Below are positions 30,669-40,453 of a DNA stretch of 64,000 bases, one piece after another (the first letter of the stretch is position 1; each line of letters starts with the position of its first letter). The stretch comes from Gammaproteobacteria bacterium (lineage in GTDB: Bacteria > Pseudomonadota > Gammaproteobacteria > Xanthomonadales > Wenzhouxiangellaceae). The position numbers and the translations under genes are program-made. The stretch is from the NCBI GenBank assembly GCA_021772985.1, contig JAJFKX010000012.1:124001-188000 (forward strand), written 5' to 3'. Under the pieces are notes generated by a model that saw only the letters and a list, made by a program, of their open reading frames with translations, was not told the origin of the DNA and searched no databases.

Positions 30669-33600
30669 TTATCCGGGATCGATCAGGTCACGTAGCATAT
30701 TTCGCATTAAGCTTCGCAATGCAGCAGGCTTGACAGGCTTTTGTAATAGTCCGAATTTGCAATTACTGACTTTATTTTCAATTTCCGGCGAGCGATCAGC
30801 AGTTATAATAATGGCTTGCAGGTGAGCACCATATCGCCGCTTCAGATTGGTAACCAGATCTACACCGTTTTTATCCGGAGCCAGGTGGTAGTCCGCCAGG
30901 ATAAAATCAATGCTGTTATCCTGATCCAACTGCCCTTGGGCATCCAGATAATCAATTGCAGTGTGCACCTGGCAGCCCCAGCCACTCAGCAGCGCCTCCA
31001 TGCCATGCAATATCTCGACTTCATTATCAATGCATAACACACCCAGGTTCTGTAACGGGTTGTGTGAGCTGCCCAGCTCATTAACAGGTTCTCTATCTGG
31101 TCGAGGTAACGGTTCAGCGCGTGGAGCACGCAGCCAGAAATGGCTGCCCCGGCCAAGCTTTGAAGTTACCCCTAGTTTATGTCCAAGCACTTTTGCCATA
31201 CGCTCGCTTATTGCCAGGCCCAGGCCCAGACCTTTTTCAGCCATACGTTTACCATCATCCAACCGATGAAATTCGGCGAAAATCTTTGACTGATCTTGTT
31301 CAGCAATGCCGACGCCGGTATCCCACACGCCAATTTCAACATCCTCGCCGCGTTGCCGGCAGCTTAATAAGATACCGCCGTGGGTGGTATAACGAATGGC
31401 ATTGGCCAGCAGGTTTTGTACTATTCTCTGCAGTAACTGCTGGTCACTTTGTATCCAAAAAGTATGGCAGACAACACGAAGTTGGATATGTTTGCCTTCA
31501 CATAAGGGCGCAAATTGTTTAACCAGCTTTTTGAACAGTGTCTCTATAGAAAAAACAGCTATGTTGGGTTGGGTGTAGCCTGAGTCGAGCTTGGAAATAT
31601 CCAATAGCCCAGTCAGTAATTCCTCAGCAGCATCCAGGCTGTTATCAATACGATCCAATAAATCCTGGTGAGAACTGTCCAGATGGGCACGCTGTTGCTG
31701 CATCACAGAGACAAATAATCTGGCTGCATTCATGGGTTGCAGTAAGTCATGGCTGGCGGCGGCCAGAAAACGGGTTTTACTCTGATTGGCAGCTTCGGCT
31801 TGTTCACGGGCGGCGATCAGTTGAGTATTGATCTGTTCCAATTCGCTGGTGCGTTCAAATACGCGCTGTTCCAGCATGACATTGGCATCCTCGACCGCCA
31901 ACTCGGCTTTACGGCGTTGCGAAATATCCTGCAATACACCAAAAAAGCCACGTACTTGGCGGTGTTCATCGATATCGGGGATATAGGTGATCAGCAAATA
32001 GACGTGTTCGTTATCGTAACGAACAAATTCATCCTCGTATTCCTGGCGTGTTCCATCAAGCGCGTTCATTATTTGCGGTAAACAACGGCTGTAATCTTCA
32101 ACGCCCAATAACTTACCAAGTTTGTTATTGATCACTTGTTGCATCGGGCGGCCGTAGAAATCAGCATAAGCGCGATTGGCAAAGCGCACCGCCATATCGC
32201 TATCGACATAACTGAGCATCGCAGGTGCGTTATCAGTATAAAGCCTGACACTTTGCTCGCTTTCACGTAGTGCCTCTTCAGTGCGTTTATAGACAGTGAT
32301 ATCGGTAAATGTGGTCAAAAACCCACCGTCCGGCATTGCCACACCTTGAATTTCAATCACTCGGCCATCCGGCCAGTAACGTGTTTTGCGATAGTACTCG
32401 CCATGGCGCATTTGCCGCATCCGTCGGCTGATCCGTTGCGCTACAGTACTATTGGTCTCCTCCATGAAACCGTTTTCAGCGCTGTAGCGCAACAATTCCA
32501 CAATCGGCTGACCCTGATAAGGGATACCATCCGGGAACTGGAACAGTTGTTCAAAACGCACATTCCAGCCAATCAACTGCATATTTTCATCTGCCACGCA
32601 TACAGCTTCACTGATATTGTTCAGTGTGGTTTCCATAATGCGGCGGTTGAACCTGACGGCACGTGAGGTTTGGTCAAGCAGTTGCATGGCATCGTCTGCG
32701 CCCAGACCCTGACGTTGTAGTGCAACTGTTAATACCGTTCTTGCCGAAGCCGTGCCAATAGAGCCTGCCAACAACCGTTCGGTGAACTGGATCAGGGCAG
32801 GCGTCGCCAATTGATTTTCTGAGTGGTGGTTGTCATTACCGAGGTATGATGCATACGCACTGTGCGCGCGATCTTTACCAATAAATTGTGAAATGACTGA
32901 TTTAAGCTCATCAACTTTAATCAAGCCCTGGTCTGATTGATGTGGGACAGTATTCCGACTTTCCTTATGCAATTCTTCCGGTTTGCCTGAATCAGGATTC
33001 AATGCTGTAAAGATAAGCACGGTCAGGCTGTTCAATAGTAGTGAAATGCCGACCCGGGTGCTGAATTCGCTATACGCTAACGCGTGTTGTAACTCATGCC
33101 ATAAAGGCAGGCTGGCAATAGCGTGCAACGGTTGCTGGATGTCTACCAGTGAGGGTAAAAACAGCACCACAAACCATGCCGAGAAACCAACCGTCAATCC
33201 CGCCCGGGCTGCCAGACGGCTGGTGCGTTGCCAATACATACCGATTACCAATGGCGGAGCGAAGTTAGCTACTGCCGAAAACGACAACAGTCCAATTGCG
33301 GCCAACGATTCATTGTGTTCTATCTGCAGGTAATAAATATAGGCAATTATCGCAATCGAGGGTATTGAGATTCGCCTGACCATCATCAAAATTCGGCTGA
33401 TGTCATGTTGGCTGCGATTGACCAGGCCTCGGCTGCGCAATAGTAAAGGCATCACCAGATCGTTACTGATCATGGTCGCTAAGGCCACAGTAGCTACGAT
33501 CACCATCCCGGTTGCTGCAGAGAAGCCACCCAAAAAAGCAATCAATGTCATTGCATCATTGTTCAGCGCCAGTGGAATCGCCAGCACGTAACTGTCAGGG

Positions 33601-34538
33601 TTAACCTGTTGGCCGGAGAACAACAACAAACCACCCATTGAAATTGGCAAGACAAAAAAACTGAAAATCAGCAGATACAATGGAAACGACCAACGTGCTC
33701 GACGTAAATCAGCTATTGATTTGTTTTCCACCACTGCCACATGAAATTGGCGTGGCAGGCAAATCATTGCGGTCATGGCGATCAAGGTGTTGACCATGAA
33801 ACCAGTATCCAGATTCCATCCGGTAAACCGTTGGTTATGCTTTATATCCAGCTGCATCAGCTCCACAAAATGGCCCGGCCCATCCATTACCTGAAACATC
33901 ACAAACAGGCCGATTGCAATGAATGCCAAGAGTTTGATCATGGACTCAAAAGCAATCGCCCACATCATTCCCCGATGATGCTCACTGGCATCCAGATTGC
34001 GTGCCCCGAACAAGATAGAGAATAAAGCCAGCACCATGGTTAAAATCAGTGCGGTCATACTGGACGGTAAAGCCTGTTCAACACCATGATGTTCGGTAAT
34101 GGTCATGAATCCAGTGGTAACGGCCTTGAGCTGTAAGGCGATGTAAGGGATGGAGCCAATCACAGAAGCGATGGTGACCAGCAAGGCCAGCATCCGGTCT
34201 CGGCCATAACGGAACGCAATAAAATCAGCAATTGAAGTAATTCGGTGAGCTTTGCTGATACCGATCATGCGCCGGAGCAGGTCATAACCAAACAGCATCA
34301 CCAGCATCGGTCCCAGGTAAATCGGTAAATAATCCCAGCCGCTTTTAGCGGCAGTACCAACTGCGCCAAAAAATGTCCAGGAAGTACAATATACGGCCAG
34401 TGTTAAAGGATAAATGCAGGGGGTGACTCTGTGTAGCAATGAAGCTTTTGGGCTGTTATCCGCAAAATAGGCGATCGCAAACAACACCAGCACATAGGCA
34501 AGTGCCAGCAGCACGATAAACCATGGGTTCATTAGCAT
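30669..34538 (-). CDS. crbS: Hybrid sensor kinase CrbS-like: sodium/solute symporter domain + PAS + HisKA + HATPase + receiver
   Basis: A 1289-residue membrane sensor. Residues about 1-480 form a sodium:solute symporter (SSS) domain with some 13 helices. A connector follows, then two PAS domains (about 640-890), a dimerisation/phosphoacceptor helix with His930 (AASHDLLQP), the HATPase domain (NLLANAIRYTT, GVWDTGVGI, GLGLGLAI) and a C-terminal receiver with Asp1216 (ILADYHL). This is the CrbS/MxtR architecture, which senses or transports a carbon source and phosphorylates CrbR to drive acs. It converges with crbR, eight bases apart. The start may be ATG at 34538 or at 34532. Confidence 0.9.
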   Translation of the reverse strand: MLMNPWFIVLLALAYVLVLFAIAYFADNSPKASLLHRVTPCIYPLTLAVYCTSWTFFGAVGTAAKSGWDYLPIYLGPMLVMLFGYDLLRRMIGISKAHRITSIADFIAFRYGRDRMLALLVTIASVIGSIPYIALQLKAVTTGFMTITEHHGVEQALPSSMTALILTMVLALFSILFGARNLDASEHHRGMMWAIAFESMIKLLAFIAIGLFVMFQVMDGPGHFVELMQLDIKHNQRFTGWNLDTGFMVNTLIAMTAMICLPRQFHVAVVENKSIADLRRARWSFPLYLLIFSFFVLPISMGGLLLFSGQQVNPDSYVLAIPLALNNDAMTLIAFLGGFSAATGMVIVATVALATMISNDLVMPLLLRSRGLVNRSQHDISRILMMVRRISIPSIAIIAYIYYLQIEHNESLAAIGLLSFSAVANFAPPLVIGMYWQRTSRLAARAGLTVGFSAWFVVLFLPSLVDIQQPLHAIASLPLWHELQHALAYSEFSTRVGISLLLNSLTVLIFTALNPDSGKPEELHKESRNTVPHQSDQGLIKVDELKSVISQFIGKDRAHSAYASYLGNDNHHSENQLATPALIQFTERLLAGSIGTASARTVLTVALQRQGLGADDAMQLLDQTSRAVRFNRRIMETTLNNISEAVCVADENMQLIGWNVRFEQLFQFPDGIPYQGQPIVELLRYSAENGFMEETNSTVAQRISRRMRQMRHGEYYRKTRYWPDGRVIEIQGVAMPDGGFLTTFTDITVYKRTEEALRESEQSVRLYTDNAPAMLSYVDSDMAVRFANRAYADFYGRPMQQVINNKLGKLLGVEDYSRCLPQIMNALDGTRQEYEDEFVRYDNEHVYLLITYIPDIDEHRQVRGFFGVLQDISQRRKAELAVEDANVMLEQRVFERTSELEQINTQLIAAREQAEAANQSKTRFLAAASHDLLQPMNAARLFVSVMQQQRAHLDSSHQDLLDRIDNSLDAAEELLTGLLDISKLDSGYTQPNIAVFSIETLFKKLVKQFAPLCEGKHIQLRVVCHTFWIQSDQQLLQRIVQNLLANAIRYTTHGGILLSCRQRGEDVEIGVWDTGVGIAEQDQSKIFAEFHRLDDGKRMAEKGLGLGLAISERMAKVLGHKLGVTSKLGRGSHFWLRAPRAEPLPRPDREPVNELGSSHNPLQNLGVLCIDNEVEILHGMEALLSGWGCQVHTAIDYLDAQGQLDQDNSIDFILADYHLAPDKNGVDLVTNLKRRYGAHLQAIIITADRSPEIENKVSNCKFGLLQKPVKPAALRSLMRNMLRDLIDPG

Positions 34539-34827
34539 TGTTGCGGATATTCTCTAAGGTTCTTTTAATATTATAACGACGGGTTCAGGGTTGCCACTAG
34601 TGGTTATAGGCACGCATTGTCCACAACCATGATTGGTTTTGGAGAACAAACATGTGATCTGAATCACTATAATAATATTGAAAGAACACTGGTTATTATG
34701 TCTGGAAGCCTGCCATTACAATGTCTTAAGCTGTTTCCCGGTGTCTGATAAAAGCGTTACCGATGAGTAACTCCCAAGGTCGACTGGAACTGTTAAAATA
34801 CCCTTTTTGACTTAGCTAAGAAATTTT

Positions 34828-35568
34828 ATGGCAGGACATAGTAAGTGGGCGAATATCCAACACCGCAAAAAAGCAGTTGATGCCAAGCGCGGGAAGGTGT
34901 TTACCCGGTTGATTCGTGAAATCAATGTGGCAGCGCGTCAGGGCGGTGGTGATCTGGACAGCAATCCGTCTTTACGGCTTGCCGTTGATAAAGCCAACGG
35001 CGCAAATATGCCCAAGGACACCATTGAACGGGCTATCAAAAAAGCAACCGGTGAGTTGGAAGGTGTCGAATATGAAGAAATTCGTTATGAAGGTTATGGT
35101 CCGGCCGGCGTCGCGATTTTGGTGGAGTGTTTGACTGATAACAGGAATCGTACGGTTTCTGATGTACGTCATGCATTCAATAAGCACAATGGCAACTTGG
35201 GTACGGATGGATCAGTCGCTTATTTGTTCAATAAACTGGGTGTGCTCAATTATCCCCCCGGCAGTGATGAAGACAGTATCATGGAAGCGGCCCTGGAAGC
35301 GGGTGCTGAAGATATTATCAGTGCTGACGACAACTCGATTGAAGTGCATGCCACGGCAGAGACTTATATCGAGGTCAAGCAGACTTTGATTGATGCTGGT
35401 CTGGAACCTGAAAACGCCGAAATTACTATGCGAGCCAGTATCGAAGTGGAATTGGATGAAGAAGCTGGTCGGAAAGTGGTCAAGCTGCTGGATGTGCTGG
35501 AAGATTTGGATGACACACAGAACGTTTATTCCAATGCAGATATACCGGAAGCAGCCTGGAATGATTAA
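34828..35568 (+). CDS. yebC: YebC/PmpR family protein (TACO1-like)
   Basis: A 246-residue YebC family protein, normal length. It starts with the signature [23 protein letters not shown] and has the three-domain body ending ANAEI-like ([10 protein letters not shown]) and [14 protein letters not shown]. Family members have been described as transcription regulators (PmpR) and, more recently, as ribosome-associated factors that relieve stalling at proline stretches, like mitochondrial TACO1. It heads the ruvC-ruvA-ruvB cluster, the usual position. The preceding gap to crbS (34539-34827) holds no visible gene. Confidence 0.96.
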   Translation: MAGHSKWANIQHRKKAVDAKRGKVFTRLIREINVAARQGGGDLDSNPSLRLAVDKANGANMPKDTIERAIKKATGELEGVEYEEIRYEGYGPAGVAILVECLTDNRNRTVSDVRHAFNKHNGNLGTDGSVAYLFNKLGVLNYPPGSDEDSIMEAALEAGAEDIISADDNSIEVHATAETYIEVKQTLIDAGLEPENAEITMRASIEVELDEEAGRKVVKLLDVLEDLDDTQNVYSNADIPEAAWND

Positions 35569-35588
35569 TCCAACCCAATGGGTTACCC

Positions 35589-36086
35589 GTGTTACGTATT
35601 TTGGGTATTGATCCTGGTTCACGTTATACCGGGGTCGGTGTGATCGACTGTGCCGGTGGTCAGGCGTTTTGTTTGCATTACCGCACCATACGCACAACTG
35701 CAGGTGAATTCCCCCAGCGTATCGGTGAGATATTTCGTGAAATTTCAATCACTGTGGAACAATTCCGGCCTCACCGGGCCGCAGTAGAAAAAGTTTTTGT
35801 CAACAAAAATGCAGAATCATCCTTGAAGTTGGGGCAGGCGCGCGGCGCAGCCATCTGCGCGATTATGCAAGCTGGGATGGAGATGGCTGAATATTCCCCT
35901 AATGCTGTTAAAAAAGCATTGGTTGGCCGGGGGCATGCTGATAAAGCCCAGGTTGAGCATATGGTGAGAGTATTGCTGAATTTACAAGATAAAATCCCAC
36001 CTGACGCTGCAGATGCACTGGCTGTGGCACTGTGTGATCAACATCACACTGAAACCAGACAGCGGCTGGCGCAAATCGCCTCATGA
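35589..36086 (+). CDS. ruvC: Crossover junction endodeoxyribonuclease RuvC
   Basis: A 165-residue Holliday-junction resolvase. The RNase H-like fold has the acidic active site: Asp in GIDPGSRYTG, Glu in AVEKVFV and the C-terminal pair in DAADALAVALCD. It nicks symmetric strands of the junction bound by RuvAB. The start is GTG at 35589, 20 bp after yebC. Its 3' end is close to ruvA, whose start lies 13 bp further on. Confidence 0.97.
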   Translation: MLRILGIDPGSRYTGVGVIDCAGGQAFCLHYRTIRTTAGEFPQRIGEIFREISITVEQFRPHRAAVEKVFVNKNAESSLKLGQARGAAICAIMQAGMEMAEYSPNAVKKALVGRGHADKAQVEHMVRVLLNLQDKIPPDAADALAVALCDQHHTETRQRLAQIAS

Positions 36087-36099
36087 TGGTCGGCTGGAT

Positions 36100-36690
36100 A
36101 TGATAGGCCGCTTGTACGGGGTGTTGTTGAGCAAGCAGCCACCAGAGATTCTGGTTGATGTCAATGGGGTTGGCTATGAAGTTGAAGTGCCACTATCACT
36201 GTTTGGAGAATTGCCGGACGCCGGCCAGCAAGTCACCCTTGTGATACATCAGCAAATCACCGAAAACAGCCATAACCTGTATGGTTTTATCCAACCTGGA
36301 CAACGGCAACTGTTTCGAAGCTTGTTAAAAATCAGTGGTGTAGGGGCCAAAATGGCATTGGCAATTTTATCCGGTATGAATCCTGCTGAATTTACCGGTG
36401 CGATCCAGGCTGCCGATGTAACTGCGTTGACCCGTATATCCGGGGTGGGCAAAAAAACCGCTGAACGGTTAGTGATGGAACTGCGGGATAAGCTTGGTGA
36501 CAGTGAAGTTGCTGGCAGCCCCGGATTAACAGCGACTGTAGCAGGTCCCAGAGCCGAAGCCCGCCATGCACTGGAAGCACTGGGTTATAAGCCAGTGGAA
36601 GCACAGGCTTTGATTAAACACGTGGCCAATGATGAGATGACGGCTGAAGCGATTATTCGCGCAGCATTGCAACAGGCGGGCAGCCGTTAA
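36100..36690 (+). CDS. ruvA: Holliday junction branch-migration protein RuvA
   Basis: A 196-residue junction-binding tetramer subunit. It has an N-terminal OB fold (MIGRLYGVLLSK...DVNGVGYEVEV), two helix-hairpin-helix motifs (LLKISGVGAKMALAILSG, LTRISGVGKKTAERLVME) and a C-terminal RuvB-binding domain (EARHALEALGYKPVEA). The frame extends upstream to 36013 inside ruvC, but ATG at 36100 gives the canonical N-terminus. Confidence 0.97.
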   Translation: MIGRLYGVLLSKQPPEILVDVNGVGYEVEVPLSLFGELPDAGQQVTLVIHQQITENSHNLYGFIQPGQRQLFRSLLKISGVGAKMALAILSGMNPAEFTGAIQAADVTALTRISGVGKKTAERLVMELRDKLGDSEVAGSPGLTATVAGPRAEARHALEALGYKPVEAQALIKHVANDEMTAEAIIRAALQQAGSR

Positions 36691-36699
36691 TGGACACCA

Positions 36700-37749
36700 A
36701 TGATGGCTGAGTTTTATACCGCTTCCGAGCGCATTCTGGAACCGGCTGGTACGGCTGATGAACTGGCGGCTGAATTATCCCTGCGGCCCAAAAGTCTGGC
36801 TGAATATATCGGTCAGCCGGTGATGCGTGAAAAGTTGGAAATTTATATCCAGGCTACTCGGCAACGCCGTGAAGCATTAGATCATGTGTTGATTTTCGGA
36901 CCACCCGGATTGGGTAAAACCACGTTGGCACATGTAATAGCCAACGAGTTGGATGTGGCTATTCGGCAGACTTCGGGCCCGGTGCTGGAACGGGCCGGTG
37001 ATTTGGCGGCAATTTTAACCAACCTGCAACCGGGTGATGTTTTGTTTGTGGATGAAATACACCGACTGTCACCTGTGGTTGAAGAAGTCTTGTATCCGGC
37101 GATGGAAGATTTTCAGCTTGATATTATCATCGGTGAGGGGCCTGCGGCACGCTCGATCAAGCTGGATTTACCACGGTTTACATTGGTTGGGGCCACTACC
37201 CGAGCCGGTTTGCTGACCTCACCATTGCGTGATCGTTTTGGAATTGTCGAACGATTGGAATTTTATTCTGCTCAAGAGCTGACACAAATAGTGACCCGCT
37301 CTGCAGGTATTCTCAATGTCCCGATTGAGCCTGACGGTGCGAGTGAAATTGCCAGGCGTTCACGGGGTACGCCACGCATAGCCAATCGGCTGCTGCGCAG
37401 AGTCAGAGATTACGCAGAAGTGAAAGGGGATGGGGTCATAACCGTACAAATAGCCGCAGCAGGTATGGAATTGCTGCAGGTTGACGAACGTGGCTTTGAT
37501 GCTATGGATCGGCGCTTGCTACAGATTTTAATTGATGTGTTTGCCGGTGGGCCGGTAGGTATCGACAGTTTGGCTGCTTCGCTCAGCGAGGAACGCGGAA
37601 CACTGGAAGATGTGATCGAACCTTATTTGATACAGCAGGGTTATCTCAGTCGGACTGCACGAGGACGGATGGCTACACCCAGGGCTTGGCAATTATTGGG
37701 GTTAAAACCGCCCAGTGGTTCAGGCAGCGGTTTATTTACGAATGAATGA
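36700..37749 (+). CDS. ruvB: Holliday junction branch-migration ATPase RuvB
   Basis: A 349-residue AAA+ motor that drives branch migration with RuvA. It has Walker [11 protein letters not shown], Walker [10 protein letters not shown], sensor 1 VGATTRAG, the arginine finger region LRDRFGI and a C-terminal winged helix ([17 protein letters not shown]). The ATG at 36700 is ten bases after ruvA. The 3' end overlaps ybgC by eight bases. Confidence 0.98.
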   Translation: MMAEFYTASERILEPAGTADELAAELSLRPKSLAEYIGQPVMREKLEIYIQATRQRREALDHVLIFGPPGLGKTTLAHVIANELDVAIRQTSGPVLERAGDLAAILTNLQPGDVLFVDEIHRLSPVVEEVLYPAMEDFQLDIIIGEGPAARSIKLDLPRFTLVGATTRAGLLTSPLRDRFGIVERLEFYSAQELTQIVTRSAGILNVPIEPDGASEIARRSRGTPRIANRLLRRVRDYAEVKGDGVITVQIAAAGMELLQVDERGFDAMDRRLLQILIDVFAGGPVGIDSLAASLSEERGTLEDVIEPYLIQQGYLSRTARGRMATPRAWQLLGLKPPSGSGSGLFTNE

Positions 37750-38185
37750 GGCAAAGAATTTTAACATCCCGGTACGTGTTTATTGGGAAGATACTGACGC
37801 CGGTGGGGTGGTTTATCATGGCCAATATGTCAATTTTTTTGAACGTGCGCGTACCGAATGGTTGCGTAGCCTGGGTTTTGATCAGAGCCTGCTGAAGCAG
37901 GAACTTGATCTGGTTTTTGCCATTCATCGGATGGAAATCGATTTTGTAAGGGCAGCACGGCTGGATAATCAATTGCAGGTCAGTGTTATCCCGATAACGT
38001 TCGGCGCAGCCAGTATGCAATTCAAACAGCATATTTACCGCTGTAATCAAGGCTCGGTGACAGCAGATACCAACGAACTCATTGCTAGTGCTGATGTCTA
38101 TGCGGCATGTCTCACTGCCAGCAGTTTTGTTCCGGTCCGTATTCCGGGCAGTATCAAAGATAAACTTGAAAGTACAATTAATTAG
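37742..38185 (+). CDS. ybgC: Tol-Pal associated acyl-CoA thioesterase YbgC
   Basis: A 147-residue hot-dog thioesterase. The catalytic motif is [19 protein letters not shown], with Asp near the N-terminus, and ERARTEWLR follows. YbgC hydrolyses acyl-CoAs and is linked to phospholipid synthesis; it classically heads the tol-pal operon, as here. The start ATG at 37742 lies within the last codons of ruvB (8-base overlap), giving translational coupling between the ruv and tol blocks. Confidence 0.95.
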   Translation: MNEAKNFNIPVRVYWEDTDAGGVVYHGQYVNFFERARTEWLRSLGFDQSLLKQELDLVFAIHRMEIDFVRAARLDNQLQVSVIPITFGAASMQFKQHIYRCNQGSVTADTNELIASADVYAACLTASSFVPVRIPGSIKDKLESTIN

Positions 38186-38208
38186 GCACACTGTCTGAAG
38201 GAAATTCT

Positions 38209-38889
38209 ATGCAAAATGAATTGGATATTCTGGAGCTGATTCTGGGCGCCGACCTGTTGGTGCAGGCGGTGCTGTTGCTGTTACTGGTGGCGTCTGTTGT
38301 TTCCTGGATGGTGATCTTCAAGAAGCGCTTTATGCTTAATCGCGCCAGCGAACACGCGGAAGACTTTGAAGAGAGTTTCTGGTCCGGTTCGGAATTATCC
38401 AGATTGTACGATGGACTGGTGAGAGGTGACCGGGCACATTCCGGCCTGGAGCGGGTATTTGAAGCCGGTTACAAAGAGTTTGCCCGCATGCGTGAGCGCA
38501 AGGCCAGTGCTGAAGCTATCGTAGCCGCCGCTCAGCGGGGTATGCGGGTGGTTGCTACGCGTGAAATGGATCGGCTGGAGCACCACCTCAGCTTCCTGGC
38601 AACGGTGGGATCAACCAGCCCCTATGTAGGGTTGTTCGGTACTGTCTGGGGAATTATGACCTCATTCCGGGCTCTGGGGGCAGCACAGCAAGCCACTATT
38701 GCGATGGTGGCACCGGGTATTTCGGAAGCACTGATCGCCACAGCGATGGGTTTATTCGCTGCTATTCCTGCTGTTATTGCCTATAACCGGTTTTCCGATC
38801 AGGTTGAACGGCTGGCGGTGCGTTACGAAAACTTCACGGAAGAATTTACCGCTATTCTTGAGCGGCAAAGCCACGGTTCGGAAGGCTGA
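38209..38889 (+). CDS. tolQ: Tol-Pal system protein TolQ
   Basis: A 226-residue inner-membrane protein of the ExbB/TolQ/MotA family. Transmembrane segments are near residues 18-38, 130-155 and 170-192. Conserved TM residues include the segments GLFGTVWGIMTSF and APGISEALIATAMGLFAAIPAVIAYN. With TolR it forms the proton-driven motor that energises TolA for outer-membrane constriction at division. A GAAGGAAA site precedes the ATG. Confidence 0.97.
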   Translation: MQNELDILELILGADLLVQAVLLLLLVASVVSWMVIFKKRFMLNRASEHAEDFEESFWSGSELSRLYDGLVRGDRAHSGLERVFEAGYKEFARMRERKASAEAIVAAAQRGMRVVATREMDRLEHHLSFLATVGSTSPYVGLFGTVWGIMTSFRALGAAQQATIAMVAPGISEALIATAMGLFAAIPAVIAYNRFSDQVERLAVRYENFTEEFTAILERQSHGSEG

Positions 38890-38895
38890 ACCGAC

Positions 38896-39330
38896 ATGCA
38901 TAGCCTACGCAAACGCCGCAAGCCAATGTCTGAAATTAATGTGGTTCCATATATCGACGTCATGTTGGTGTTATTGGTGATTTTCATGATTACCGCGCCA
39001 TTATTGAACCTTGGAGTGGAAATTGAGCTGCCGCAATCGGCTGCTGAACCATTGGAAACCGAAGCCCAGGAAAGTGTGGTGATGGTCACAGTGACTGAAA
39101 ATGGCGATTTGTTTTTGAATACAGATGGCCGTGGTGAATTGATTGATCCGGAAACACTGATTCAACAGATGGCTGCATTTGTCCGTCGCAACCCGCAGTT
39201 GGAAGTGCTGGTTGGTGGAGATACCCAGGCCAACTACGGGCAGGTTTATCAAGCGATGGTGTTGCTACAGGAGGCCGGTGTGACCAGGGTAGGTTTGATG
39301 AGTGATCCGTTGGAAACGGTTCAAAATTAA
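38896..39330 (+). CDS. tolR: Tol-Pal system protein TolR
   Basis: A 144-residue ExbD/TolR protein. A single transmembrane helix (about 18-38) carries the proton-path aspartate in NVVPYIDVMLVLLVIF, and the periplasmic domain follows, ending VGLMSDPLE. It starts six bases after tolQ and works with it in the motor complex. Confidence 0.96.
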   Translation: MHSLRKRRKPMSEINVVPYIDVMLVLLVIFMITAPLLNLGVEIELPQSAAEPLETEAQESVVMVTVTENGDLFLNTDGRGELIDPETLIQQMAAFVRRNPQLEVLVGGDTQANYGQVYQAMVLLQEAGVTRVGLMSDPLETVQN

Positions 39331-39356
39331 ATACCGGGCTTCGGATATCGACGGAT

Positions 39357-40334
39357 ATGCACGTGGATACTGAATGGCGTAATGCCATCCTCGGCTCGCT
39401 GGTTGTGCATTTATTATTGGTTGCAGCGATGTTGTTTGCTGCCTGGGATTGGACTTCAACACGTCGCCCGAATCGTACCGGATTGAATATTGAAGCCCGG
39501 GTGGTGGACATAAATCAGTTTCAGCAACAAATGAATCAAGTTCGTGAGCAACGTGATCAGGCAGTGCGGGCTGAGCAACAACGGTTGGAGCGCGAACGTC
39601 GTGCTCAGCAACGTGATGAAGCCTTGCAGCAGCAGCGTGATCGTGATGAACAGGCCAGGCTGGAACGCGAACGGCAACAACAGGAGCAAGTTGACCGCCA
39701 ACAGGCGGAGCAGGAACAACGTGAGCGTCAGCAAGCAGAGCAGGCAGAGCGTGACCGGCAGGCAGAGCTACAACGCCAACAAGCGGATGAAGCGGAGCGC
39801 CGCCGTCAGGAACTGGAAACCCACCGCCTGGCTGAACAGCAACGTCAACGTGAACAAGAAGCCAGCAGGCAGCGTGAACTGGAGCAAATCAGACAACAGC
39901 GGGAAGAGGCGGAGCGACGTCGTGAGCTCGAGCAACAACGCTTACAGCAACTCGATGATCAGCAGCGTCGTGAAGATGAAATTCGCCGCGAAGAACAATT
40001 AGAAGCTGAACGGCAGGCAGCTGCGCAGGTGGCCGCTAATGCAGGCCGGATTGGTACCTTGCGAGAGCAATATCAGTCGGCTATTCAAGCGACAGTTCTG
40101 GCGGCCTGGATCAGGCCACCCAGTGTGGTTGATCAAATTGTATGTGCAATCCGGATTGTGCAGATTCCTGGAGGGGAAGTGATCGATGCGGTTATCACCA
40201 GCCCGTGTAATGCAGATTCGGCAACACAACGATCGATTATTGCTGCTGTCAAACGTGATGATTTGCCTTATCGTGGCTTTGAAGAAGTATTTGAACGTGA
40301 TATTACATTCATATTCAGTAACAGGGATAATTGA
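39357..40334 (+). CDS. tolA: Tol-Pal system protein TolA
   Basis: A 325-residue protein with the three-domain TolA plan. There is one N-terminal transmembrane helix (about 11-29, LGSLVVHLLLVAAMLFA), then a long helical Gln/Arg/Glu-rich domain II (about 55-225) that spans the periplasm. The globular C-terminal domain III (about 235-325) contains WIRPPSVVDQIVCAIRIVQIPGG and binds TolB/Pal partners. The low-complexity middle generates many spurious overlapping frames. It lies between tolR and tolB. Confidence 0.95.
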   Translation: MHVDTEWRNAILGSLVVHLLLVAAMLFAAWDWTSTRRPNRTGLNIEARVVDINQFQQQMNQVREQRDQAVRAEQQRLERERRAQQRDEALQQQRDRDEQARLERERQQQEQVDRQQAEQEQRERQQAEQAERDRQAELQRQQADEAERRRQELETHRLAEQQRQREQEASRQRELEQIRQQREEAERRRELEQQRLQQLDDQQRREDEIRREEQLEAERQAAAQVAANAGRIGTLREQYQSAIQATVLAAWIRPPSVVDQIVCAIRIVQIPGGEVIDAVITSPCNADSATQRSIIAAVKRDDLPYRGFEEVFERDITFIFSNRDN

Positions 40335-40453
40335 TGCGCATACAAAACACATCATTTCTGCACAATCGAGGTTTAACCTTTGACGTGCCTTTGTTTGTGC
40401 CTATGTTGATCGCTGTTTAATGATGATTTAGAAAGAACAAACTGGAGTCTGTG

